Positions 10,515 to 22,042 of a stretch of 64,000 bases of DNA are shown in pieces. The stretch's first letter is position 1; every line of letters starts with the position of its first letter. The notes below the pieces were generated by a model, which was not told where the DNA came from, did no database searches, and saw only the letters and a list, made by a program, of their open reading frames with translations. The translations under genes and the position numbers were made by a program. The DNA is taken from assembly GCA_016617855.1 (NCBI GenBank), contig JAECUM010004332.1, positions 1-64,000 of the forward strand, read 5' to 3'. This DNA comes from Megalonaias nervosa (lineage: Eukaryota; Mollusca; Bivalvia; Unionida; Unionidae).

Positions 10515-11109
10515 CATCCAAATTAGAAAAGGGACACCTACATACTGACTGACTTTACAGTGAGGGATGGCTATATAATACAGTAAGACAATTAAAAGAT
10601 ATGCATGTACCAGTTTGCTACATATAATTAGAACTGTCTGACATCTTGCAAAAGCAAATAAAATTTCATGCAAAATGGTAGTTTTTCCTATTTCAGTACA
10701 TGCTTATGTCATTGAAAGGTTTTTAAAAATGCGGTAATTTTCATTTTAACTTTAAACCTGATAAGCAATCAATTAAGAATTCAATGCAGTCATGAAAATT
10801 CATTACACCAACTGTGTTGATAAATGCATGTTTTCATTATGTAATAAATTATCCTTCTACAACCTTGAAAATTCATATTCAAATCATGACATTTGTCTCT
10901 GACATTTTGTTATAATAATTATAAACAAATAAACTGTGACACCTGACAATTTACTCCTCCAGATTACCTCCCACATAAGTGTAGTAAATGATGGAAGATT
11001 TGTTTATGTAGTCTTACCTGGTCTATATTACAACCCCACAGTAAATTAGACTGACAGGTGAGAGATAGGTGTGGGTGGTGGTGACTTTTCTATTTTAATA
11101 ATTCTGGTA
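10515..11109. other. Non-coding stretch
   Basis: AT-rich sequence with no recognisable gene or repeat. Confidence 0.5.
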
Positions 11110-11640
11110 CACACAAATGCATCCAAATGAGGATCATACAAATTTATCTAAATGAGGATCAAATGAACATCATACAAATTCATCTAAATGAGGATCACCC
11201 AAATTCATCCAAATGAAGATTATACAAATTCATCTAAATGAGGATCATACAAATTCATTTAAAATGAGGATCATACAAATTCATCCAGATAAGGATCACA
11301 CAAATACATCCAAATGAGGATCATACAAATTTATCTAAAAGAGGATCATAACAATTCATCAAAATGAACATCATACAAATTCATTGAAATGAACAGCATA
11401 CAAATTCATCCAAATGAAGATCATACAAATTCATTTAAAATGAGGATCATACAAATTCATCCAAATGAGGATCATATAAATTCATCTAACTGAGGATCAC
11501 ACAAGTTCACCAAAACAGGATCATACAGATTCATCCAAATAAGGATCATACAAATTGATCTAAATCAGGATCATACAAATTCATCCACATAAGGGTCACA
11601 CAAATTCAACCAAATGAGGAAAGAACACATTCATCCAAAT
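11110..11640. repeat. Minisatellite, unit about 25 bp
   Basis: Roughly twenty degenerate tandem copies of a unit built from CAAATTCATC, CAAATGAGGA and TCATA. Variation is by point changes and one- or two-base indels, with TCATCC and TCATCT subtypes interleaved. No long open frame runs through it. Confidence 0.95.
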
Positions 11641-11740
11641 TTCTGAGTGAAAGACTCATCCGATTATCAACAAAAAAGTTATTCCTTTTCAACCAATGCT
11701 TCTGGAAGCAAAAGTGTACTAAACCTAGCTGAGAAATATT

Positions 11741-11945
11741 TACTGTCCTTTTGTCCAACTGCAAACTGCATAGACCCAGATCTGCCTGCAAATAATGCAC
11801 CAGCAGATCTGGGTCTGTGATGTTTGTTAGGAGTAAACAGTAAAACAAACAGCATAGAGCCTGATTGGCAAGCACATTATGCTATAGCAGATCAGGATCT
11901 TCGTTGTTTGCAATTTTACTTACTTATAAGTGAGTATATATGGTA
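11741..11945 (+). mobile_element. Foldback MITE copy 2
   Basis: Same order as copy 1: TCCAACTGCAAACTGCA, hairpin arms CAGACCCAGATCTG and CAGATCTGGGTCTG, linker TTAGGAGTAAACAGTAAAAC, then a second hairpin and the right end TATAAGTGAGTATATATGGT. The left terminal repeat is decayed. Confidence 0.8.
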
Positions 11946-12524
11946 TTTCTTGTAGTTGGAAATGTTATTACTAGGCATGGTTAGAATAAAATCATGTAAT
12001 CTGTGAGACGGAAATGACTGGCTAATGCATACAGACTAAAAAATGCAAAATTGGCTATAATACTGAAATGATTCATGAAAGGTGCAACAAACAACAAAAG
12101 ATAATTGATGGTTTTTTTTCTGGCTGGTGTAAACTTGTATGCACTATTAGGAGGTCATGACTGCAGTGCTGATACATTTACTTTGTACCTCTGTCTTACC
12201 ATGATCCTATGCTCAAGCAAGTTACTGCCCATTCAAGGTTCTTGGCTGCCAGCAGGTTATCTTATTTTTCACCTCAAAAATGATCTCTCTCCAACCATGC
12301 ACCTAGATGCAGATACAAATATAAGATTTTGGATCGACAATCAATGTTAAAAAAAATGAAGTCAGAGACGACATGTGTACTGCTTGATTAAATGATGACT
12401 TTCAGAAATGTTTTATATGAATTTTAATTTCATAATTTTAACCTCGGTTGAGCATGATAATCAGGATGCTGTCTCATAAGTGCCATGAAGACCTTTTAAC
12501 TGAGTTTTATCAAACAGCACCATG
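11946..12524. other. Non-coding stretch
   Basis: Holds an 81-codon open frame (12105-12350) with no splice context or recognisable domain; I do not call it a gene. Confidence 0.4.
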
Positions 12525-12715
12525 TAAAACATCCAACAGTATGATTTGTAAAACTATGTACAACACCCTGTTGGAAAGGTTGGTAAAACTATTTACATCA
12601 TCCATTCGGTATGGTTTGTAAAACTATTTACATCATCCATTCGGTATGGTTTGTAGAACTATGTTCAACACCCCATTGGTATGGTTTGTAAAACTATGTT
12701 TAATGAGTTAGCATA
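12525..12715. repeat. Short minisatellite, unit about 36 bp
   Basis: Four to five copies of a unit with GGTTTGTAAAACTAT and CACCCCATTGGTAT or CATCCATTCGGTAT. Two neighbouring copies are nearly identical. Confidence 0.85.
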
Positions 12716-12900
12716 TATACTTTGATTTAATTTACACATCTTGAGGAATTTGATCAAACACAGTGTTGTTCATCTGACACAAACCATTTTTTACAAAACA
12801 GTCTTGAAAATAACATGTTTGAAAAACACATTGACACACTTTTAAATGATTGGAAATCATTTTGGTTGGCTACTGAGAGATCTTTTTACCTTTGATTATA

Positions 12901-13191
12901 TATACAATATATACATACATATAAGATGGGTCCAATTGCCAACAATGTAGATCAAGATATGCTACTGTACCAGCAGATGTGGGCCCATGCAGTTTGTTAT
13001 GAGTAATCAGAAGAACAAATAACATTGCTCTCCTGGTGCATTACAGATCAGGGTCTATGTTGTTTGTTCTACTGATTCCTCCTAACAAACTGCACAAAGA
13101 TCTTCCAGCACATAATATGCTGGCAGAGTGGGGTCAGTGGGTCAGTGCAGCTTGTAGTTGGACTTGTCTTATACACGAGTATATATGGTAT
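12901..13191. mobile_element. Foldback MITE copy 3, inverted-dimer form
   Basis: About 290 bp. The left half reads in copy-1 orientation (GGTCCAATTGCC through GAGTAATCAGAAGAACAAA). The right half is in the opposite orientation (GTTTGTTCTACTGATTCCTC through TAGTTGGACTTGTCTT), ending ACGAGTATATATGGTA. The two halves meet at the shared second hairpin (GATCAGGGTCT), so this copy is a head-to-head dimer or a longer ancestral form. Confidence 0.75.
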
Positions 13192-13967
13192 GTGACTATA
13201 TGGTAATGTATAGTGATTAAACAAAATTCTTTGAATTTCAAGAAAGACATAATCAACAGAAAAAGCAGCAAACAGGCTTTATGTCATTAACTTTATTGGC
13301 ATGTGACATATGCTGATTCTGATCATAGATATCTTGTTGAAAATAGCTAATATCAAATTTTGCAAGAACTAAATGGGTAGCTTGGCCACCTTGCAGGTAA
13401 ATTTAGTGATATCAATCTGAAGTGACCTCAGTAGGATTGATCTACAGAATCTAAATGTATACACTACACTAAATCATTTATGTAATTGTGATGTATAAAT
13501 GGGATGGTTAAATAAACAAAAGTTGTGAGAAAGGGACTGGACTACAAACCAGTTATCACATATTTCTGTCCAACTCTGAAGCATGTGTTTGTAATGTGGA
13601 TTTTGAAAGTGATTCATATATGCTGCCAAAGTTTCTTACCTTTGCAAATGGTTAATAATCATTCTGTAATAGATCCTGCAAAAGAATAATTTTTTGACAC
13701 TTTATTTTGAAGGTCATTGCCTATGCAGACTTTCTTCCAAACTTTGGATCAAAAGAAAAACAAAACACTGCAAATAATGAAATTTGACAAGTACAAAAGT
13801 TTTTGCTCATAGAGTGCCAAAAATACCCACATCATGTTTATCTGATTATAAAAATTCATCTTGAATTTCAGGAAATCATAAAAACATTTACATCCCCAAA
13901 TATGCTGCATTTACAGAATTAAACAAAAGTACTGTCTAAGGCACACTATATGCCCCCTTGATACTTA
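13192..13967. other. Non-coding stretch
   Basis: No recognisable gene or repeat. Confidence 0.5.
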
Positions 13968-14410
13968 ATATTCCTCTATGTAGATAACTAAATATTTTGA
14001 TAGGCTTCTTTCTTACCCTAAAAGCAATCCATCCATAATGTTTGGTTCTGGACTGTAATGTTGAACTAATATTGCATTGATACCATTTGTAATCTTTCAG
14101 TTACCCTAACCTTGACCATTGACCTTTTGACCACAAAATTGATAGGGTTTTCCTTACTCAAAGTAAAAGCTATACACACATTTTCAATAACTGTTCATTG
14201 TGGAAAACTAAAGTTAATGTCCTTAAATAACTTTCTTCTTTCAGTCGGTCACAGTGACTCTGACCTTAAATTTTGATTTCCAAGTTGATAGGCTTCTTCC
14301 TTATCCCAAGTACAAGACATCCACAAAGTTTGGTAACTGTAGAAGCTGGACAACTTGAGTTATTCTGCTGAAATGAAACTGTTAATAGCCATGTGGACAG
14401 ACAAACATAC
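13968..14410. repeat. Dispersed repeat rich in GACCTTTGACC-like motifs, copy 2
   Basis: Starts TATTCCTCTATGTAGATAAC, parallel to the copy at 7573, and repeats the blocks TTGACCATTGACCTTTTGACC-like, CTTCTTCCTTA and AAGACATCCACAAAGTTTGG. The small minus-strand frame across its end is a by-product. Confidence 0.65.
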
Positions 14411-14708
14411 ATCATAACAGGCAAATAAAAAATGAATGAAGCTAATGAAGTTAAAACCTCTTCAGTCAACCCCCAACCCCCTTCTAATCTGTCCCTTTAA
14501 ATTAGAAGTCCAATAAATCCAAACCCATCTGCATATGTGTGCTGAAGATAGACTAACATATATCATTAAAAATTTTAATGAATACGACTGGAACTAATAG
14601 TATATCTCCCAACAAAGGAATACATTCATGCTGATGTAAAGCTGTTTTTGTGTGTACTTATGCAGCCGATTGTCCGTGAAAATGCACTGTATGCAGAACA
14701 TTTGCAAT

Positions 14709-14911
14709 ACTGTATATACTTGCATATAAGTTTGAATCCAATCACAAACAAAAAAGACTCTGCATAATGTGCCAGCAGATTGGGATCTACGTCGTTTATT
14801 CCACTGATTACTCCTAACAAATTGTACAGATCCAGATCTGTATGTGCATTATGTGGTGGCAGATCTGGATCTGTGCATCTTTTAGTTGTACTCATAAGTT
14901 CTAACATGGTA
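14709..14911 (-). mobile_element. Foldback MITE copy 4
   Basis: Reverse orientation relative to copy 1: the linker appears as CACTGATTACTCCTAACAAA, preceded by the weaker hairpin and followed by a strong hairpin with arms CAGATCCAGATCTG and CAGATCTGGATCTG. Ends are decayed (TATATACTTGCATATAAG and CATGGTATT). Confidence 0.75.
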
Positions 14912-15263
14912 TTCATTTCTTGGATTCTGTTGTGATTTTTAAGTTAATATTAAAATAACTCAATGTACAAATTAGATCCACCCATAAAATAAAAAAACAG
15001 CCCATTAACCTACCATCAGATACATAAACTTCGATAATTTGCAAACAATTAATCTGCTAAATGACAGAACACTTGTGAATTTTTAAAATCTTAACAATGA
15101 AATGTGACTTTGATGAATAGGTATTTGTCATACAATATTAAAATGGTTTGACAAACAATGGCTGGCACAAAAGCTAGGATATAATTTACTGTTTGTTATC
15201 CTTAAGTTGACCCGTGGTATTGCTGAATATAAAGTAAACTTTTGAAAATGGCACTGTTTTTCA

Positions 15264-15331
15264 AGATGATACTGTGAACTTCAAGAGGGCATTGATTAGT
15301 GACGTATATGGATCCTTTGGTTGCCATAGAG
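15264..15331 (+). CDS. Candidate internal exon of an unidentified gene
   Basis: The acceptor CTGTTTTTCAAG ends at about 15263 and the donor AGAG|GTAAGTC at 15331/15332 is close to consensus. The 68-base exon encodes DDTVNFKRALISDVYGSFG followed by CHR, in a frame needing one base from upstream and leaving one base (G). That outgoing phase fits the candidate exon at 18730, which starts with two bases of a codon (AT); the junction codon would be GAT (Asp). The peptide has normal soluble-protein composition. Upstream of 15238 the frame is closed by TAA, which supports an acceptor inside this segment. Family unknown. Confidence 0.45.
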
Positions 15332-16423
15332 GTAAGTCCTAACTGGACTTTATTAATGCCGTCAGAAAAAAAGGATACAAACTATGAAAACATACAAATT
15401 AAAATATAAAACTCACTGAATTATGATTAAATTTTCAGAGTTTAACATTACTTTTACTCTATCCAACTTTGATAGTCTAATTTATGACCTAATTTTTCAT
15501 GAATGTTCATAATTTGTTCAGGCAGCAAAAAGAACAGTCAAGTTAAACTTTATCATAGCTTGGTTGTACTTGTAATCGAAGTGAAATGTGTATGGCACAA
15601 ATATTTCACTATGGAAATTACAGATAAAGGTGATTATAATAGGAGTCTCCCAGTGATAAAATTTGCCAATGGGTGATAAACTGCCAATATCATGGCTCTT
15701 CAGTAGCCCTAAATTTGAGCTGAAGTAGACACGGCTAGATTATATTCTAGATTATGCCTCTTCACACAAAAGATGTCCATCCACAAACATAACTGATGAA
15801 GACAGGACAAGAAATGTAGTCATTTTATTAAAAATTATGATTATAAAAGAAACATCTGTGCTGAATGTACATTTCATTTATAATTCCTCAAAATGTAAAT
15901 ATACTGGGTACAAATTACTTTTTATGATGATGGTTAAACAAGAAATGATAAGAATTCATTTGTACCTGAATAACTGAATGTGACACATTTCTTTGTTGTT
16001 ATTCTAAATATCTGTGATAGGATATGAATACAGTATGTGTGTGTGTGTGCATTCACATGTCTGGGTGCATGTGTGTAGTCTTATTCAAATTTATGTTTAC
16101 AAATGAACAATATCAAACTGTGATTATGTTACATCTCATTTTACTATTCATCTCTCCTTCATTATAATGCTGTACCAAACAGCAATATTGCAGGAATGAT
16201 AACAAATTTGATGACTGTATGTGTGCTGGGGGAGGTGGGTAGGGTATGGGTTGGATGGGTTGATAGGTAGCAAATAACCCATTCAAATGAAATGTCCACA
16301 ACAGTACTGCATTTAATCTAAAATTGCTATAACAAAGGGCGTTATAATAAGGGAAAGCTGTATACATTTTCTTAAATGTATATAAATAGAAAAGTGGTGT
16401 TTCATGGCTCCAAGTTACTAGAT
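15332..16423. other. Non-coding stretch (possible intron)
   Basis: No gene seen. If the flanking exons are real, this is the start of a 3.4-kb intron. A short TG run lies near 16037. Confidence 0.4.
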
Positions 16424-16669
16424 TGTTGTTGTTGTTGTTTTGCGGTTTAACGCCACCTCTCAGCACAAGATAGGCTATATATGGTGGCCAGTATAACTGG
16501 TGAAGGAAGAACCCAGGAAAACCCCAACAAGAACCACAGACCCATGGGAAGCTACTGGCAGCTTTCTCACATACCCACATCGGCCTGAGGCTGAGACTTG
16601 AACCCACTCAGGCAGAGGTGAGATGACAGTGATTGGTAAGGGTGAACACTTTATACCACTTGGCCACCC
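16424..16669 (-). mobile_element. SINE-B copy 1 (tRNA-derived SINE)
   Basis: Minus orientation: the head (plus strand ending TTGGCCACC) holds a tRNA-like A box, and the B-box-like segment reads on plus as GAGACTTGAACCC. The 3' tail is a (CAA)n tract, seen as GTT repeats at 16423-16440. The element is flanked by an exact 11-bp target duplication, AGTTACTAGAT, at 16413-16423 and 16670-16680. Length is about 246 bp. The family has six copies in the window. Confidence 0.92.
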
Positions 16670-16681
16670 AGTTACTAGATA

Positions 16682-16837
16682 TTACAAACAACTTACCTTA
16701 AGCCACATCATATATGGCAGCAGCATACATCTGGGCAGTGGCAGCAGCAGTGGTAGTAGTGGTGTTAGTGGTAGTAGAAGTAGTAGATGGAGTAACAGCA
16801 AAAGCACCATTAGTGGTAGTAACAGTAGTAGCTGCCA
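16682..16837. repeat. Degenerate AGT/AGC trinucleotide tract
   Basis: On plus this is a run of AGT, AGC and GGT triplets. On minus, from an ATG at about 16837 in good context (CCAAGATGG), it reads a Thr/Ala-rich 46-residue frame (start MAATTVTTTNGAFAV, end QMYAAAIYDVA) closed by a TAA that overlaps a donor-like TAAG|GTAAGT. I take it as an expanded and decaying microsatellite. A minus-strand alternative exon is possible but unsupported. Confidence 0.5.
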
Positions 16838-17429
16838 TCTTGGTTTTTCAAACCAGTAATACTTAACTGTCCTCTGGTCAACCAAAACTTTCGCATGGAC
16901 AGTGAATAGTAAACATGTCTGTTATATTTGACGAACAGAATCCAAACTCCAGTGATCATATGGATGGCATTGCTAGTTATAAACTGAAAAAAAAAATCGA
17001 TTAAAAATAGTTCCAAGAAAAAATTAATTTCATAAACTTACCTGTAAACAGCAGCATATGATTGGTGAAAGACAACTGCTAGGCCACAGGATTTATATTT
17101 GATCAAAATCTTCAGGTTCAGACATGTTTCAATATTGTCAAAACTGGCAGTAAAGATTAGGGTTCACATATGTATACACTTTGAATTTGTATTTAAACTG
17201 AACAAAAAGATATAGCACGTAAACACAAGGAAATAAATTCACAAAGCTATGTACTCTGTCCTGATAAATAGTTACAATTGTAATTTTGTTGGATGAAATT
17301 CAGGAAATACATCGATAAATCAACTTGCATTGAAATCAATGAGCTAGCTTGATGTAAGCTGTTATGAGAAAGAAAGGTAATTCTTCAAAGATGAATCCCT
17401 TTGTTAGATTAACATCTCTTTAAAGTTCA

Positions 17430-18170
17430 GCATGGCTTTCGCATAATGTGTATATGTATTGATAGGGTACTATATGTTACATCATTTGCATAAAATGTAT
17501 ATGTGTACTGATGGGGTACTATATGTTACATCACTTTCACAAAATGTATATGTGTATTGATGGGATACTCTACCAGTATGTTATATGGCTTTTGCACAAT
17601 GTATATGTGTTTTGATTGGGTGGGGCCCCAAGTGGCAGGGTGGTCTAAAGTGCTCACCATTCCAGATCACTGCCATCTCACCTCTGTCTGCGTGGGTTCG
17701 AGTCTCAGGCTTGGCTAATGTGGGTACGTGAGAAAGCCTGCCAGTAGCTTCTCGTGGGTCGGTGGTTCTTCCTGAGGTTTTCCAGGGTTCTTTCTCCACC
17801 AGTGATACTGGCCGCTATGTATGGCCTGTCTTGTGCTGACAAATGGCGTTAAACCCCACAACAACAACAACAACATTGATGGGGTACTGTATGTTACATC
17901 ACTTTCACACAATGTATATGTGTACTGATGGGATACTCTATGTTATATGGCTTTCACAAAATGTATATGTGTATTGACTGGGTACTGAATGTTACATTTG
18001 CACAAAATCTATATGTGAATTGATGGGGTACTGTATGTTACATCACTTTCAATCAATATATACATGTATTGATGGGGTAATGTATGTTACATGACTCTCA
18101 CAAAATGTATATTAAATGGCTTTCACAATATGTTTATGTGTATTGGTGGGGTACTGAACAATACACATTA
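17430..18170. repeat. Minisatellite, unit about 49 bp, split by SINE-B
   Basis: Around ten degenerate units with AATGTATATGTGTATTGATG, GGGTACTATATGTTACATCA and CTTTCACA. SINE-B copy 2 interrupts the array at 17622-17875; units resume on its far side in the same register. Confidence 0.9.
17622..17875 (+). mobile_element. SINE-B copy 2
   Basis: Head CAGGGTGGTCTAAAGTGCTC (A-box region), B box GGGTTCGAGTCTC, body, then GGCGTTAAACCCCA and a (CAA)n tail. This is the least decayed B box in the family here. The flanking similarity TTGATTGGGT / TTGATGGGGT may be a target duplication, but because the host is a tandem array it cannot be told apart from the array's own repetition. Confidence 0.92.
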
Positions 18171-18729
18171 CTGTAACCTCTACATCAGCTAAATACTTAC
18201 GCTAAAAATGATGGAGAATTTATCTTGCATAAAATTTTAACAATGTTTTTGTCTCCAAAATGAATTTTATTTATGAGAGAGAGGACAAATAAAGAAGAGA
18301 AATTAATTTAGGCATAAATAGTTTAAAAGTTAATGCATGACAATATTTTCCCACCTTTACAGTTATCTGTGGATGTGTCACATCTCTAATTACTTTGACA
18401 TACCAGTTGATAGGTACAGGTAATTCTAAAACTGATAAGACATAATGAATAAGAGAAAACTTTTATCCAAAGGATATTTGTCAAGTTTTAAATAACATAA
18501 CTTCCTAATCACAGTAGTAATATTCCAAATTAATAGTAATATTCCAAGTTTAAAACACATGCTAGAAATGTGCATTATATGTGCAGCAAGCAATATCAAT
18601 TTGAGGTAATGACTGATGACCTGTATTTTTAAACTCATTTCTACCAGTGACTCTAGTCTTTCATTTTTTAAGTTAGTCAGAGGTTTGATTTAAAATTTTG
18701 ATCCCTTTTCTTTTTCTTTTTTTGCCTAG

Positions 18730-18812
18730 ATGTGGGAGATATTATCTTCTATGCAGGCATGTGGGATGGAGACCAAAATTTCAGGAGACTCTTGAAAATA
18801 GAGGAGACATAA
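18730..18812 (+). CDS. Candidate C-terminal exon of an unidentified gene
   Basis: A strong acceptor, a long pyrimidine run ending TTTTTTTGCCTAG at 18729, precedes a frame that starts with two bases of a split codon, reads VGDIIFYAGMWDGDQNFRRL then LKIEET, and stops at TAA (18810-18812). A canonical AATAAA at 19047-19052 is followed by a GT-rich stretch (GACTTGTGTATTGG), as at a cleavage site, giving a 3' UTR of about 260 bases. Phase and peptide character fit the exon at 15264-15331. The protein family is not recognised. The mature transcript would be plus strand and end just before the CpG-richer interval. Confidence 0.5.
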
Positions 18813-19046
18813 CATGAAAGATAATGCGTTTGTTATTGAGAATGGTAATGAACGTGTGCAGTAAGAGGTGTGGATTATTGGCTGATGTAGACTAGTAACA
18901 ATTATTTAATTTTACTTTACTGAAAAAGTTACCAATTCATTGCCAGCAGGTCACATAGCCAAGTTTTTGGTTTTTTGATCTTCACTGAATTTGTAAAGAT
19001 GCATGAAGTTGTAAATTATGATAAGTGTCGACTTCATAGTGTCAAC

Positions 19047-19052
19047 AATAAA
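19047..19052 (+). terminator. Candidate poly(A) signal AATAAA
   Basis: Canonical hexamer 235 bases after the stop of the candidate C-terminal exon, followed within 20 bases by GT-rich sequence. Support depends on that exon being real. Confidence 0.4.
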
Positions 19053-20362
19053 GACTTGTGTATTGGTCACAGTGTAATTACAATCCTTAATGGTCAAATA
19101 TAGAGATTTATATTTAAGCTAATTTTTACTTTTCAAGATTGAAAAAAGGCACATCAATTGCTCTTTAAAATTTAATCATGTAATTTGTGAATGATTACAT
19201 GGACAACTGTTATCTTTACTCAAGTTAGAGTTACCTTCCCCTGATACATGCACTTAAAGGATAACAGTGTAAGGAATGAAATGGCAAATTACCTTGAGGA
19301 AATTTCTCAACTGAAATGGCTACTGCTATCAAAGATAGCTCACTTAAAGGTTATACAGCTATCAATCTGTTAAACAACAAAACAAAAATAAAAGCTAAGA
19401 AAAGAAACTCCACTCCTGAATGCTGATTTGTAAAATGTTATACTACAACTATATGAATTTACACAAAGTACAGGTTTACTGTTTACAGAATGCATTTTGC
19501 ATTTGTACATGGTTCATTAAACTAATTTCATTATAAATAAAGCAGTAGGAAAATGAGCTGCTTTGTTTAGGTTGCCATTGAGAAACAGAAATGACCAAAA
19601 GCCTTGTAAGCAAAATAATTTAATGTGGACCCAGCCCAACCAAACCAATTACTGAATGAGTTTCTGACACACATCAATAACAGAGAACTGATTATCAAGG
19701 ACTTTTCAAGAAGTTTTTAAGCATTAACTAAAGTTTTCAAGGAGTACTTTTTCTTACACAAACTCAACTTCTTCCACAGGTCACATCATTCATCACTGCA
19801 TAAACTGGTACAAAAAGTAGAAGTAAAACACTAATTAATGTGACACTACAGCAAAGAGACACTACCTCATTTGGTAATTACCAATGTCGTGTTTCATCTG
19901 ATGCACTTAATTTTATCCCATTTTATTATTTTTTATTAATTATTTTTGGAAAATATGTCAATAAGAAAAACTGATATTTTGAAAAGTGATATACTTTACT
20001 CTGTTGTGTTTGTTTCATTTCTGCAAAATTACACAACATTGGCATATTTTCATTTAACACCTTAAGTTGCATCACAGTTTGAAGATAATGGCATAACAAA
20101 TTCAAAGATATGGACAGATCTATAATTTATGCAAAGAAGGTGATAGTGACATGCTTCTGACTAGGTGTTGTGGAACATATAGAGAATATGACAGTATCAC
20201 TTAAAGCATTGCAACTATAACTGTGAAACAAGTATTATCCTTCTGTGATCATAAGGCAGAATAAACTGATTACAATCATATTTAAGAAAATACTTATCTG
20301 AAATACCAGTCTGTATAACAGACTTAAATCAAATTAATCCCTGACACCATCTGATTTTTAAC

Positions 20363-20366
<4 letters not shown>

Positions 20367-20438
<72 letters not shown>
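20367..20438. repeat. Compound (TG)n(TA)n microsatellite
   Basis: TG run passing directly into a TA run; the same compound order recurs at 31257. Confidence 0.97.
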
Positions 20439-20442
<4 letters not shown>

Positions 20443-21048
20443 CAACAACAACTAACTTTTGTTATTATCCTCACAGAACTGTTTCAAGGACCTGATGAAA
20501 TAAAGTTATTACTTAGAACTTGACTGGAAATGCCCATCAATTATATATTATGTATTTTTGAGGTTGTATGTCTACATATTGTCAATTAATAGTTAATTTT
20601 TAAAATAAGTCAAAGGGAATAAATTACTGCTGAAAGGTACAATTCTATTTTATACAATAATTACCAGTTGTAACAATTTTTTATTAAAAGAAAAGTCTAT
20701 AAGTCCAGTTTCCTTTTAATATGAAACTTATAGTGGTATACTAAAGATACAGCATACATACATGTACATACTGTTTTATACCTGTGCCAATGGGTATATA
20801 ACCAAAGATGGCATTTCTATTCTTATGTGTGCCATCCAATATGAGACAGCTGACTTCAGAAACAAAATGAACAAATCACAAACATCTTCTCTTGATCTTA
20901 GTTGAATGTTGTTATTTTCCCTGCGCTGTTTTCTAATTTTTCTGCTATCATGTTTGTGCTATTGGTTTGTATTCCAACTTCATTTCTTTTGAACTTCCTG
21001 GGAATGCAGTACCTGACAAAGTCTAGGTCATTGGTTATGTTCATGTCT

Positions 21049-21051
<3 letters not shown>

Positions 21052-21095
<44 letters not shown>
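21052..21095. repeat. (CA)n microsatellite
   Basis: Pure CA run of about 44 bases; it generates the His-Thr run in the overlapping frame, which is not a gene. Confidence 0.97.
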
Positions 21096-21096
<1 letters not shown>

Positions 21097-21998
21097 CAAT
21101 ATATATCACCATCACCATCAGGGTTCATGAACAGATGAGTGGCAAGAGTTACTCACCCCTGTTATGAATATACTCAACACAATTCACTTCTCCGCTATTA
21201 TGTGTATGCTTCGGCAAAGAAACATCGGTACCAGAAACAAGCTTGATACTGAAATGGGTCAAAAATTATGTTCTAATACATGGTTCCTTAGAATGATATA
21301 TAAGAACATACAAGGTTTGTAACTTGAGAAATTGGAGTTGCAAATGTAACCCTTGATTTCTTAGTAATATTTGCATTTACTGTGAACCTTTCAGTATTCT
21401 ATGTCATAATTTTCCTTGTCAGTGAGTTATCATGCATCTTTAAGAGTTTGATATGGAAGAAGTTAAGAGACAGAGAATATAAAAATTGTTTGATTTCTTC
21501 TGGTCAGACATTGATATGCTTGTCCATATCACCAGTACTTTCAAGACTGAGTAGCTTTATTTATACACTGTCATGCGAAAGTAAAGAAACGAATTGTAAC
21601 ATTGCATAACCAAATAAAAAAGTCAACCACATTTTGCTGTTTCTCTTAACATTTCAGAACTATGACTCATAAAGATGTGTGATGGCTTACTGCAAGAGAA
21701 TCATGGTACCTAACTTACTTAAAAGGGTCTTTGTAAATGCAAAAAACCATGAAAAAAAACAAGGGATGCAACATAATATGCTCATAATATTTACCCATTT
21801 TAGTATCTGGAATGCATCAGCTACCTGTGAAAAAGAAGTTGTTTGCTTTGCAACATTTTTTCGATTATCAATTAGGAAGAATGTTTATGAGAGATGGACG
21901 CCAAATGTTAAGAGATGTAGAAAACTCTGGCACTTGTTAAAATAGAAAATGCACTCAGATTTATTCTCATGGTGTGATTCTGCATCTGCTTGGTCCAG

Positions 21999-22000
<2 letters not shown>

Positions 22001-22041
<41 letters not shown>
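22001..22041. repeat. (AT)n microsatellite
   Basis: Pure AT run of about 40 bases. Confidence 0.97.

Positions 22042-22042
<1 letters not shown>

Noticed and set aside
11110..11640. Regularly spaced short repeats that superficially recall a CRISPR array
   Set aside because: The units are contiguous and degenerate without unique spacers, and the DNA is eukaryotic; it is a minisatellite.
16113..16607. 164-codon minus-strand frame
   Set aside because: Its N-terminal part is the translated body of SINE-B copy 1, and the rest is low-complexity flanking sequence.
17622..17700. tRNA-like A and B boxes
   Set aside because: They are the heads of SINE-B (and at other sites SINE-A) elements: no complete cloverleaf or anticodon arm could be drawn.
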